Notes: generated by a model from the letters alone, not told the origin. A stretch of 64,000 bases of DNA from Gaeumannomyces sp. JS-464 (GCA_002197995.1 NGZR01000001.1:248001-312000), one strand, 5' to 3'. Positions 40,529 to 49,250 are shown, numbered from the stretch's first letter. Translations and numbers: made by a program.

Positions 40529-40599
40529 AGCTTAACCGGGAATTAAACCCGGGATTTACAAAGTGGGTGTTATAAGTAATACCGCTTTACTATTAAGTT
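40529..40599 (-). tRNA. tRNA-like sequence 1 in Gypsy 3' region (decayed)
   Basis: On the minus strand a 71-nt unit has acceptor arms AACTTAA and TTAAGCT (one mismatch), an A-box-like TAGTAAAGCGG, a D-stem GTAA/TTAC and a T-arm CCGGGTTTAATTCCCGG. RIP could turn a GGTTCGATTCC B box into the GGTTTAATTCC seen. The anticodon loop is irregular, so no isotype is given. Confidence 0.5.
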
Positions 40600-40735
40600 A
40601 AAAAAAAGCAGCATTTACCGGAACCAAGTAAAGCAAAGGAGTTTACGCCGAATGGTTAGCAAAAAAAAAAAAAAAAAAAAAAGGATAAAAGTTCGATAAG
40701 CTCCGGGGTAAGCCCGAAAACTTATCGACCTTTAC

Positions 40736-40799
40736 GGTCGTGCCGGGATTCGAACCCGAAACTTCGGCAGGAAAACCACGCCTAATGCGTTATAAAACC
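40736..40799 (-). tRNA. tRNA-like sequence 2 in Gypsy 3' region (decayed)
   Basis: The minus strand keeps a perfect B box (GGGTTCGAATCCC, 40746-40758), an A-box-like TAACGCATTAGG and ends GGTTTTA / CACGACC, which would pair as GGTCGTG / CACGACC before C-to-T and G-to-A change. At 64 nt it is short for a tRNA, so it is a pseudogene or a tRNA-derived promoter. An inverted repeat TCGATAAG / CTTATCGA lies just beside it. Confidence 0.5.
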
Positions 40800-40818
40800 T
40801 AAAAAAGTGTTAAAAGAG

Positions 40819-41133
40819 TTACAACTTTTGGTTAAAAAAGGCAAACAGGTTTAAATTAGGATTAACCCCGAACGCTTGCCAGCCGAAAGGGAAAAAAGGA
40901 GCCACGAATGGTTTAAACTGTAAAGGAACCCGACGAGCCTCCCGATCGGCCTCCTCCCGTTCGACACGCTTTAGCTCCTTTATTGCGTTAATACCACGAC
41001 GGATTGCACGTATTTTTTTTTCAAACCATACTTTTTTTTGTTTTCGCAAGCGCTTAAGTTTGTTATTTAAAGCGCGACGCTCGTTATCGAAAGCACGGCG
41101 TTCCTTTTTTACCGCTTTAATTTCCGCTTCCAT
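40819..41133 (-). CDS. Antisense coiled-coil ORF in Gypsy 3' region
   Basis: 104 codons open on the minus strand, between pol and the 3' LTR of the plus-strand Gypsy. The first 70 residues are heptad-like and strongly charged (EAEIKAVKKERRAFDNERRA ... RAIRRGINAIKELKRVEREE), followed by an aromatic tail. Upstream in the same frame (to about 41310) is a decayed Cys-rich stretch (KREKCKAFF, then RYVECFSRNRTGC) interrupted by a TAG, so the original protein was longer. I recall similar Cys-rich/coiled-coil proteins next to fungal Gypsy elements, but this was not checked. Likely non-functional now. Confidence 0.45.
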   Translation of the reverse strand: MEAEIKAVKKERRAFDNERRALNNKLKRLRKQKKVWFEKKIRAIRRGINAIKELKRVEREEADREARRVPLQFKPFVAPFFPFGWQAFGVNPNLNLFAFFNQKL

Positions 41134-41506
41134 TTGCTAATATTAAAAACCGATAAAACGAAGCTGCTCGGGCGAAAAACTTAAAATGTCGCAACCCGTG
41201 CGGTTCCGACTAAAGCATTCCACGTACCGCGATAAGTCCTAAAAAAAGGCTTTACACTTTTCGCGCTTTAGGACTTCGTAATAAAAAAAACAAAAAGGCA
41301 TTTTAATAGGAAAGGAAAGTACTTAAGCAAGCAGGTCTTTACGCTAAAGGGTTTTCTTCGCAAAGGGACGTTTCCGCACCCGACCAAACATTTTGTTAAA
41401 ATAAAAAGGGGATGGGAAATGGTAAAAAAGGAAAGTACTTACTATTAACAAAAGGCGGGGCGATAAAACGTGGCTAAAGGGATTTGGCTTAAAAGGGGAA
41501 ACCTAA

Positions 41507-41934
41507 TGTTACGACCAGCATGCAAGCTTTAGGGCGGCAAAACGGAAAGGGTTTTAAACCCTGCCCTTGCCTTACACCCGGACACGTGGGGTTACGTAAC
41601 TACAACTGGATTTTTGGATTTGTGTTAAAAGGATTACAAATTTATAAAGCCAAAAGGATTTTTAAATTTATGTTAAGGGGACCACAAATCCACAAATTTA
41701 ACCTAATATAAGGTAAAAGGCAGCGTGTATAAAAAAATGGATTTCCTATTGTTTTAGGTAGCTTTAACTAAGGCTTCGGCATTAGTTAACCTAAGTTAGC
41801 TCCCAGGCATCCCCTAGGGCAAGCAATTAAATTGTCCTTTTAAGTTACGTGTTCCCCTATCCACTAGCAACGGCGATACTATTCTTACCACCCCCGAAGT
41901 GCTTTACCCTAAAAGCAAACCCCGGATTGTAACA
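41507..41934 (+). repeat. Plus-strand Gypsy 3' LTR
   Basis: TGTTACGACCAGCATGCAAG to GATTGTAACA, then TSD GTATA. Less RIP-changed than the 5' LTR. Shares its central block (CTTCGGCATTAGTTAACC) with the solo LTRs at 44446 and 45002. Confidence 0.85.
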
Positions 41935-41939
41935 GTATA

Positions 41940-42216
41940 ACGGGGGGTTTTTAAGTGGTTTTCGTTTAGAAAACGTGATTAAAACGCTTGCGAGTTTAAG
42001 CTAAGCGTTTTGTATTTCGATAATGCGGTTTTATTCGTTACGTTGCTCGACGAATACCGCGTTAACGTCGGTTTGGAATTTGGCCAGCTTTTTTTTAAAC
42101 GCGGCCAAACGTGCTTATAGTTTCGCGATAATAGCTGTTAAGTTTAGCTAATCGGGGAATATTAAAGCCGGGGTTGCGGCGTTTCCCGGCGATAGTGGGA
42201 TTAAAATAGGCATGGT
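41940..42216 (-). pseudogene. Gag start of minus-strand Gypsy
   Basis: Minus-strand ATG near 42216 opens MPILIPLSPGNAATPALIFP, then FKKKLAKFQTDVNAVFVEQR with some TAA/TAG stops. It lies just inside the 5' LTR at 42252-42440 and is cut at GTATA by the plus-strand Gypsy. Confidence 0.6.
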
Positions 42217-42251
42217 TATAATCCCGCGTTCGGGAAAAGATTTTACAAAAA

Positions 42252-42440
42252 TGTAATAGGCTGGGCTAATAAGTAATGGCCAATAGGAGCTAAAATAATG
42301 TTATTTTGTAAAATAAAAAGGAATAGAAAGGAAAAAAGTCGGCTTAATTCCGAAAGCTGTCCCTAGTTATATATGCATAAAAACGGTTTAGGGGTAACCT
42401 TTAAGCCTTTCATTCGTGCTATTAGCACGGAATTATAACA
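42252..42440 (-). repeat. Minus-strand Gypsy 5' LTR
   Basis: 189 bp matching 25607-25794, ending TTATAACA and followed by AATAC, the decayed TSD partner of GATAC. Confidence 0.8.
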
Positions 42441-42445
42441 AATAC

Positions 42446-44270
42446 CGATAAACGCTTTGCATTACGAATCCGGCATTGTAAGCGCTTAAACGCTTTTAAA
42501 ACAAATCCGCTTTCGTTTTGCAACCCGTATAAATACGGTTTTAAAAAACCACCTTTTAACCGCAAAAGCTAAACCGATTTTCAACGCTCGAAGGCTTAAG
42601 GCAGGCTTGCCCGGCAAATGTACGATTTCGTTAAAAAAAAACGGCTAAACTCCTCCCGGCGTGCACTCGTCCAGCCTACCTTTTTTATAAGTATACGGGG
42701 TTTACGCTGGCCACATAAGAAAAGCAAGCAACCGTTAAAACATTTATAGCGTAGCTTCGCACTTTCCCACTTACCGACGTTATAATATATAGCGATGGGT
42801 TTAAAGTAAAAAACGGGGCAATCGGATACGGTTAGGTAATCCACTAAGCCGGCTAACGCAAACTTTTTAAACACGGCAGGCTGGCACACCTTGTGGTAAT
42901 ATTCGACGGCGAAGCGAAAAGGGGCCGGATAGGCTTTCGTAAAGCAATTTGGAGCTTTCGCAATTGCATTTACCATTTGTGCTTCGATAACATTTCGGCG
43001 GCTAACGGCTTTTTAAGCACGGCCCCCGATAGTTCGCAAAAGGCTTTTAAAAAAATCCACTACTTTATAGATAAGCACCGCGTTTACGTTCGATAGTTCC
43101 TAAAATATACGGGGATCCCCGAAAACGAAAAGGCAAATATTAAAGCAAAGCTAAAATCGATTTTGCCGATACACTTATATTTTAAACCAACGGTAGCCGA
43201 AGTAAAGGTTTTAGCCCGGAAAATGGCCTGGAACGCTCGTAACGCGTGGTTTAAAAACAACTTTCCAATACGGTATAAGGTTATAAGCTTTCCGCCGGCA
43301 TTACGGCACGCACCTGAAGCTTTGCAGCTGTACCGGAAAGTATTACAACGGCTAATAGCCGCACGCACAAAGTACGGGGATTTCGATTAGTGCTACCGAA
43401 AATTTAAACACGAGGACGACAACCCGTGCCGTTATAGGAAAAACAAATCCCTTTTCCACTTTGTATTTTGCAAATTAGCTAAAGCGTTAAAAAACAAATG
43501 GCTTACGGCGGACCTTCCCCCGGCTTTAAATAAGCCCGGGTATTAAAAACGGCTATTTTAAAAGCCCGTCCTTTTTGCCTCGTTCGTTAAGGCTATTAAC
43601 TACTATACTATTGCTAAGTGATAATAACGGGCTTTAAAAGGCCTATATATAACCTTTCTTTTATTTTTCGTATTTTTTTTCCTTTATATTTGCTATTTTA
43701 TTTTAACTAGCATTAGGCTCGCTAGTTCCCCGCATACCCGGCTAGGCTTAAAAGGGGCTTTAAAAACCTCCCCGCTTAAACCCGGCCTTACCCCCTTTCC
43801 GGCACACCCACCGGCCGAACGCATAACTACCACCCGCAACGCTTACAGCGCCCCAGCGTTTATACGCTTTATAGCCGATTGCCCGCTTACTAATAAAAAG
43901 CGCCGAAATGCGGCCCGACCTCCGTATGCTTTCGGGTTTAATTTGTCAACCGCTTTAATAGCAGCATTATAGTTTGGTGTAAATAAGCTTAAGTAGCGCT
44001 AGCACGTCGTATGCTTTTTTAGGAGGCAAGGACTAGTAAATCCCGATTTACCAACGTTAAATAAACTTTTTTTCTTTTTTTTTTTCCAAATTTAACTTGT
44101 GCGTTTTTCACCCTTGCCTCGGCGCGTGTAAGGTAGGTGAATTAGGTAGCCTTATAACGGCTAACTTAAGCGCTGTAACAAGCTGTGGGCTAACTTTGTG
44201 CATAAATCCACAAAAGTACAAGGTAGGTAATACAAGGTAAGTAGGGTTTATGCATTTAACCTTAGCCAAA
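42446..44270 (+). pseudogene. Tad1-like LINE, RNase H and 3' part
   Basis: Continues the LINE reading from 25601: PTWK before the insertion joins to NALHYESGI after it. RNase H reads FDGEAKRGRIGFRKA, CFDNISAANGFL and SSQKAFKKI (about 42900-43070). The C-terminal region has HEDDNPCRYRKNKSLFHFVF (near 43410), the Tad1 zinc-knuckle-like end. The 3' UTR runs from about 43640 and the exact end is uncertain. Confidence 0.75.
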
Positions 44271-44379
44271 TACATTAGTTATTTTAACAAATAGGTTTAA
44301 TAATAACTGGTTAAATTTTTATAAAAAATTTATTGTAAATTAAACAAAATGCACCGACGTTTTTTGTATACGTTTGCAA

Positions 44380-44424
44380 GTAATCGACTTATTAGTTTAA
44401 CCGACTCGCTGGTAAACCACGTTA
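44380..44424 (-). repeat. Orphan 3' terminus of a fourth Tc/pogo-like element
   Basis: Ends GTAAACCACGT then TA, the same outer repeat as copies 1-3. Inside is a 17-bp-period doublet (reverse complement AGTCGGTTA and AGTCGATTA). The left partner was not found, so the element is either truncated or too decayed to see. Confidence 0.6.
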
Positions 44425-44445
44425 ATAGTTTTGCAAAAAAGGCGG

Positions 44446-44869
44446 TGTTATAATTAAAAGGCTTATTCCTAAAGTAGGGCGCTTTAAAGGTGGTCGCGGA
44501 CAGTAGCGCTGGCCGGGGCACAGGGTAAACACGTAACTAAAAGGTAACTTTTAATTGCTTGCTTTAAAAAATGCTTAAAAGTTAACTTAGGTTAATTAAT
44601 ACCGCAGCCTTAGTTAAAGTTTCCCAAATATAAAAGAACCACTTTTATTACATACATTCCCTATTTTTGCGCAATTTTTTTAATTCGGTATAATTACTCG
44701 AATTATTACAAATCGCTTGTTTAAAAGTTAATTCGTTTTAATTTTTTAAATTACTACGAATTTTTAAATGTTACGTAATTAGTGCGGGGTAAAAGTTCGT
44801 TCTTTTAGTTTACCCTTTTTTAATATCCCGCTGTTTAACCTTTTACCCACTTTTATCTTAGTCGTAATA
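44446..44869 (-). repeat. Inverted solo LTR, strongly RIP-changed, TSD GGCGG/AGCGG
   Basis: Reverse-complement relative of the LTR at 45002 over its full 424 bp, from TGTTATAATTAAAAG to TCGTAATA. Flanked by GGCGG (44441-44445) and AGCGG (44870-44874). Inserted in the last part of the shell transposase. Confidence 0.75.
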
Positions 44870-45480
44870 AGCGGGTAATACTGGATTTTAACGAAACTTT
44901 AGTAAATATCCGGCGGATTGCAAAAGCAAAAAGGCAAATTAAAAAGGCAAATGATACAGCGTTTAAAAAAGCTTTAAATTTTAATTAAAAATCCATATAC
45001 ATGTTACGATTAAAACCGAAAAGGGTGAAAGGTTAAACGGCGGGACACTAAAAGAAGGTGGATTAAAAAAACAAACCCGCACCCCGCACTAGGTTGAAAG
45101 TTACGTAACATTTAGCAATTCGTAATAATTTAAAAAATTATAACGAATTAACCCCTAACAAGCGATTCGTAGTAATTTAAAAAATCACGACGAATTAAGG
45201 AGTTAGTATAAAAGCCAGGGAGTATATAATGAAGGAATTCCTTTATGTACTAGGTAGCTTTAACTAAGGCTTCGGCATTAGTTAACCCAAGTTAGCTCCC
45301 AAGCATCCCTTAGGGCAAGCAATTAAAAGTTACCCTTTGGTTACGAGTTCCCCTGTGCCCCGACCAGCGCTACTGTTCAAAACCACCCCTAAGGCGCCTT
45401 ACCCGAGGAGCAGGCCCCCCGATTGTAACAATACAGTTGCATCGAGGTTAGTTAAATTGAGGTAGAAATTTGCAGTTAAA
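44870..45480 (+). pseudogene. C-terminal end of shell pogo/Fot1-like transposase
   Basis: Plus-strand VNIRRIAKAKRQIKKANDTA (44909-44968), with CIEVS resuming after the solo LTR (near 45440). The same C-terminal pattern occurs in the copy at 63700-63830 (minus), which identifies the shell as the same family. A stop-rich fragment only. Confidence 0.65.
45002..45430 (+). repeat. Solo LTR, TSD ATACA, weakly RIP-changed
   Basis: 429 bp, TGTTACGATTAAAACC to GATTGTAACA, with ATACA at 44997-45001 and 45431-45435. Its 3' half stays GC-rich, unlike its inverted relative 130 bp away. Confidence 0.85.
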
Positions 45481-45513
45481 TGCATTAGCTTTGATCGGGA
45501 TCCGATGCGGTTT

Positions 45514-45542
45514 GGTGGCCGGACAAAGGGTCCACCGACTTA
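45514..45542 (-). repeat. Right terminal inverted repeat of shell transposon
   Basis: GGTGGCCGGACAAAGG then GTCCACCGACTTA, the reverse complement of the left terminus with two mismatches. GC-rich unique DNA starts directly after it. Confidence 0.8.
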
Positions 45543-46159
45543 CCGAGGGACTCGCATACGTCTTGGTAGCGCGGACAAATAACGCTTTCGTCGAGTTCAG
45601 CTTATCATTGCGACAAGGCAGATTCCCATACTATAAATGCAGCTACAAGTGGGGAGCCTGGCAAGCATTTTATTTTACGAATTATCTACCAGTGTAAAAG
45701 TGACTAATCCCCCCGCCGCAACACCCTCACTGCCATGCTGTTTAACACCATGTGTATATCCTGTCCCACACATGCAAGCTCTAAGGCTTTTTCCGGCACA
45801 GCTTTACAAATTTCCTACAATACTCTACCAAAGTGTGACATGGTGAAAATTAAAGTATAATGGCAAGACTTGACCGTGATTTTGCTAAAGGATACATGAT
45901 TCAGGGGCACAAAGATATCAGATACAACTTTCGCTTTCCCGCCGTCAGTGTTCTGTTAAGTCAAGAGTTAGGCTTAGTATTATAAATGCTTGATACTAGA
46001 TAATCCGCTAACTACATACCCGGATGTGATATAACCTGTTCCTACGCTCTGATGACGAGCAGTCCTGGTCCAGAGAAGCTGGGTGATCAGCTCGTCCAAT
46101 CACAATTGATGGTTAAAAAAGAACCCTCGCGGTCGGCCGGCACTGTGATGGCTAGCTAG
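45543..46159. other. Intergenic, no gene supported
   Basis: First unique DNA right of the transposon block. No domain, splice pattern or convincing start found on either strand. Confidence 0.5.
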
Positions 46160-46621
46160 TTAGCGCTTAGAGTTCCCAGCCTGCTGGCCCTTGGCCGGGC
46201 CGTCAGGGATCGCACTCACCCTGCCGCCCGTGGCCTTTTGCTGCGCAAAATCCGGCGACTCTCTCTCCGGGCTTGACTCTCTCACCGGGCTTGGAATCCA
46301 CATCGGCTGGTCCTCGGGGCGCGGCCGCCGCCTGTGCGGCGGCACCTCGACCCAGTCCTCATCGAGGGGCTTGTTGTCACGCCTCTCACCACGGACGTGC
46401 TCAACGTAGTTGCTCACGCTCCGCGCAGCGTCGCTCGCCTTGGCGGCGGTGGTCTCGACCTTTGCGCGGAGGCGGCCCATGAGCGTGGTGGGCTTGGGCT
46501 TTATTGGGATACCTGGGTGCATGCCCAGGATGCTCTCCAGGTCAAGCTTCCCGCCCGACTTGAGCTTGCAGGTGCGGTTGGCCTTGCCGCCGGAGTTGTT
46601 GTTTCCGTTGGTCGAAGACAT
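46160..46621 (-). CDS. Disordered hypothetical protein
   Basis: The likely start is the ATG at 46621 (MSSTNGNNNSGGKANRTCKL), giving 153 aa and a TAA stop at 46160. An in-frame upstream Met at 46798 exists but its leader looks like 5' UTR. The protein is low in hydrophobic residues. It has an Ala/Lys helix-prone middle (LRAKVETTAAKASDAARSVS) and a Pro/Arg/Ser-rich tail with SPVRESSPERESPD, which suggests phosphorylation sites. No signal peptide, membrane segment or known domain. Single exon and frame intact. Confidence 0.55.
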   Translation of the reverse strand: MSSTNGNNNSGGKANRTCKLKSGGKLDLESILGMHPGIPIKPKPTTLMGRLRAKVETTAAKASDAARSVSNYVEHVRGERRDNKPLDEDWVEVPPHRRRPRPEDQPMWIPSPVRESSPERESPDFAQQKATGGRVSAIPDGPAKGQQAGNSKR

Positions 46622-47104
46622 TGCGTCAGTCAGAGTGAGGTGGTTAGTTTGGCTGGAGTAGCTGACTGGTTGTCTGTCGGAAGTGAATTCCTCAAGTTTT
46701 GCTGGACAGTCTGTCCAGCCTGGAGTACCAGAGACGGTTGATGGATGTCTGGAGTAAGGGGCTGTGTTCATCGGAGGACGTCCTGGACTTAAATACACTT
46801 ATGGGGGGCTTGCCCGGTCTGTCCAGACAAAGGGATGTCTGGCCCCTGACTGCCCAAACAATAACCATGTATGCTACCCTACGGTTTCCTTGTTGGCACC
46901 AGGTTGCGATCGCGTCCTTTGACGTCTGTTTGATGAAGACTCTGTGCTGTGCAAGACGAGAACAAAGGCAACTGGTGGGACACACCAAACGAGTGGACGG
47001 GCACGCGCAGAGAAACAGTGTCATGGCGCAAGTAACGCGTGGAAAGCGGCAGGGTGGGGACCTTCCAGGAATGTGATGTACCGACCCTTCCGGAAACCAC
47101 TCGC

Positions 47105-47698
47105 TCAGCTGCCACCGTCCCGTTTGTCCGCCTCCTTTCCAGCGTTTACGAAGCCATTCGCTCCAGTGTAGGAGCCCCCCACGTAAACCATGCCATGTTC
47201 GCTAAGCTCACTGCTGTAGACAAAGCCGGTCTTCTTGTAGAGGCCAATGCCGGCCGGGTCCGCCAGCAGGTTGATGTACGGCACGCCCTCGTCCGGGCTG
47301 TTCCGCTCGATGTAGGCCAGCAGTTCGCGCATGATGGCCACGCCGAGGCCCCGCCGCTGGTGCTCCGGAAGCACAGCCATGTCGGCAATGTGGAAGTACC
47401 AGCCGCCGTCCGAGATTATGCGCCCCATGCCGACGGCGGTGGTCTGGCTAGCGGCAGTATCGAGCGGTTGCTGCTGCTGCTGCTGCTGCTGCTGTGGCGC
47501 CGCGTAACGGACGTGGCACCCATACCAGGTCCCAGAAATGGCTCTGGATGCCTGCGGCTCGGTCACGGACGTGAGCCCCGATGCGACGCGGAGGTTGCGA
47601 TATGCGGCCACCTGCGGCATCCCGACATGCAGCGTGTAGCCTGGCGGGAGCGTGGGATTGGACGCTGTCGCTGCCTCGGGCGCTGTAGTTGCCTCCAT
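47105..47698 (-). CDS. GNAT-family N-acetyltransferase with polyQ insert
   Basis: 197 aa, single exon, start at 47698. GNAT signatures are clear: the beta4-alpha3 acetyl-CoA loop MAVLPEHQRRGLGVAIMREL (Q/RxxGxG/A), the following GVPYINLLADPAGIGLYKKTGF and a C-terminal strand. Between strands 2 and 3 a run of nine Gln (CAG repeat, about 47468-47495) has been inserted, a likely length-variable loop. The substrate cannot be told from sequence; fungal relatives include small-molecule and aminoglycoside-type acetyltransferases. No signal peptide, so probably cytosolic. Confidence 0.85.
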   Translation of the reverse strand: MEATTAPEAATASNPTLPPGYTLHVGMPQVAAYRNLRVASGLTSVTEPQASRAISGTWYGCHVRYAAPQQQQQQQQQPLDTAASQTTAVGMGRIISDGGWYFHIADMAVLPEHQRRGLGVAIMRELLAYIERNSPDEGVPYINLLADPAGIGLYKKTGFVYSSELSEHGMVYVGGSYTGANGFVNAGKEADKRDGGS

Positions 47699-48791
47699 CG
47701 TGGCTCTGGGGGTTGACTCTGCTGGGCGAGGCGGCCGTTGTGGGCGAGAGGATAGATGGCAACGAGGACCTGCTGCTGCCTGCTACCTGGAGGTACGTAG
47801 TCTCACCCGAAACCCCGTGGTCGATTGTCCCAATCGGGTTAGTTGGCATCGCAGCCCCGGCTCGGATTCACGTCCCCTCGCCCCCACTCAGTGATGCTTC
47901 GCGATGAAATCACCACTACACCACCTCCTCAACACACCAACGCACACCCCGTGCACGTCCACAGCCAACATCGCTTTCACATTCCTAATTTATCAACGAC
48001 GCTATTGCAGGCATGCTCCTGGCGTGGGCAAGAATGCTGCCGCTGCGATGCCACCAGGAGAGGGGGCCCAGCCCAGATTGGCCAGGGGATACATGTTGTA
48101 ACCCCAGGCGTTCCCAGTCCTCTCCCGACCACCCTTCGCTTCGACGGCGGCGGCGGGTGTGTGGCCGCTGGCTCACGCGGAATGCGTATTGGATACGACA
48201 TGTGCGCCGCGAGGCATGCTTTGTGGTCGTAAGAACCGGTTTCCCCTCCTTTCACTCCTCCTTTGTGCCACGGTGACACGTAACCTTGCATGCTGGCGAG
48301 GCTGCAGACAGTGGCTCGCTAGGACGCCCAACCGAAGAGAACCGTGTTGGGCCTGCAGCCGCCTAAGCTGAGCTATGAATGCAGACTCTCTTAATCCCAG
48401 CACTTTGCGCTCCGGCTAAAGCCCGCAGGTCCTTACCAGGCACCCGGGACAGTGATGTACTTATCTTGGTGGGCTGCATTGATGCCCAGCACTCTCAGGC
48501 TGCCGCCCGGCCCTTGGAGATCTTGGTGTTATATCATGTAGACGCCGCCGCCATGTCTCGACTGTATCTTACACTACAGGGACTTACACGAGCTATCCAA
48601 GCGCTTCAATCGAGCAGCCCAGAGCCGCTTGGCGAAAAAAAATTAAAAGCTATCTTTTGCCCCCATTTCAACGCCATCGCAAATAACCAAACGCTACCAA
48701 AGAGAAAAAGAACAACAATAAAAGTATCATCACCTGTCGCGCACAAAATACCGTCAAAAAGGTCTACCGCACAGAAACCCTGCTCCCCGTC
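47699..48791. other. Intergenic, no gene supported
   Basis: GC-rich spacer between the divergent GNAT gene and the charged coiled-coil gene. Open frames here are short and overlap on all strands; none shows a motif. Confidence 0.45.
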
Positions 48792-49250
48792 ATGGCCGAC
48801 GACTACGACCCTACCCGATGGAGCGTTTCGTCGTGCGAGCTGAGGGAGGCCGACGAACGCCGCGCCCGAGCGGACGAGCCCATAGTCGGGCAGGCCACCG
48901 TTGACGTCGGCGGCAATGCCACGGACCTCCAGCTGACACTGTCGTCTGGCGGCAAGGCCAAAAGGATTAGAGAAGCTTTGCAAGAGCGGAAGAGGAAGTC
49001 GGACGAGGAGGATGAGAGCGAGCGGCAGGAGAGGGGGGCGGAAAGTGAACAGACGGAAATAGAGCAATCCAAAAGAGAGCAAGAGGAATCCGAGAGAGAG
49101 GAAAGAGAGCAAGCGAAGAAGGAACAGGATCTTCAGTTGACACTTTCGCCCGGCAGGAACGCAAAACGCATCAGGGAAGCTGCGAAAGAGAAACAGCGGG
49201 AACAAAAGGAGGAGGAGGATAGGGAGCGGGAGGCAATGGAGCAGACGTAG
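48792..49250 (+). CDS. Charged coiled-coil protein with duplicated motif
   Basis: 152 aa from an ATG in GTCATGGCC context. A 14-residue motif occurs twice: DLQLTLSSGGKAKRIREA (about residues 45-62) and DLQLTLSPGRNAKRIREA (about 112-129). Each is followed by a Glu/Arg/Lys/Gln-rich coiled coil. No known domain. The frame stops at a TAG, but the same frame continues after two TAG codons (49248 and 49263) with similar Q/K/E-rich sequence. The real protein may therefore once have been longer, or the 3' end may be mispredicted. The antisense Leu-rich frame is an artefact of this composition. Confidence 0.5.
   Translation: MADDYDPTRWSVSSCELREADERRARADEPIVGQATVDVGGNATDLQLTLSSGGKAKRIREALQERKRKSDEEDESERQERGAESEQTEIEQSKREQEESEREEREQAKKEQDLQLTLSPGRNAKRIREAAKEKQREQKEEEDREREAMEQT

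Larger units (their letters stand above)
34331..41934 (+). mobile_element. Full-length plus-strand chromodomain Gypsy (chromovirus-type)
   Basis: LTRs of 427 and 428 bp with TGTTACGACC...GTAACA ends, flanked by GTATA at 34326-34330 and 41935-41939. It carries gag with a zinc knuckle, then protease, RT, RNase H, integrase and a chromodomain in Ty3/Gypsy order on the plus strand. After pol it carries two tRNA-like sequences and a coiled-coil ORF, all antisense. RIP-decayed. Confidence 0.85.
25607..42440 (-). mobile_element. Minus-strand Gypsy element interrupted by two younger elements
   Basis: LTRs at 25607-25794 and 42252-42440 share TGTAATAGGCTGGGC at one end and TAGCACG plus ATAATA/ATAACA at the other. 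Flanks are GATAC (25602-25606) and AATAC (42441-42445), a TSD with one G-to-A change. Gag starts on the minus strand near 42216 (MPILIPLSPG) and resumes at 34330-33391 (KFEILLAAAGGIA); RT lies at about 30730-30280. A Tc/pogo-like element (31531-33389) and a plus-strand Gypsy (34331-41934) are nested in it. Confidence 0.8.
4066..45542 (+). mobile_element. Pogo/Fot1-like shell transposon filled with nested insertions
   Basis: The left edge reads TAAGTCGGTGGACCCCC from 4066 and the right edge is its reverse complement ending at 45542; over 29 bp they differ at two positions. TA at 4066-4067 and 45541-45542 fits a TA target duplication. The end of its transposase survives near the right edge in plus orientation, matching the copy at 63519-64000. 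Everything between is AT-rich and full of other transposons, so the block is best read as one old insertion later used as a landing pad. Its DDE core was not located and may lie scattered or be lost. Confidence 0.7.

Noticed and set aside
4130..45500. CRISPR-like or other regular arrays in AT-rich DNA
   Set aside because: No series of evenly spaced repeats with unique spacers; short recurrent words are LTR or terminal-repeat copies and RIP-biased sequence.
4066..45542. Possibility that the block is a Starship giant element
   Set aside because: No DUF3435-type tyrosine recombinase was recognised at either edge, the ends are inverted repeats with TA, and the contents are ordinary nested transposons without cargo genes.
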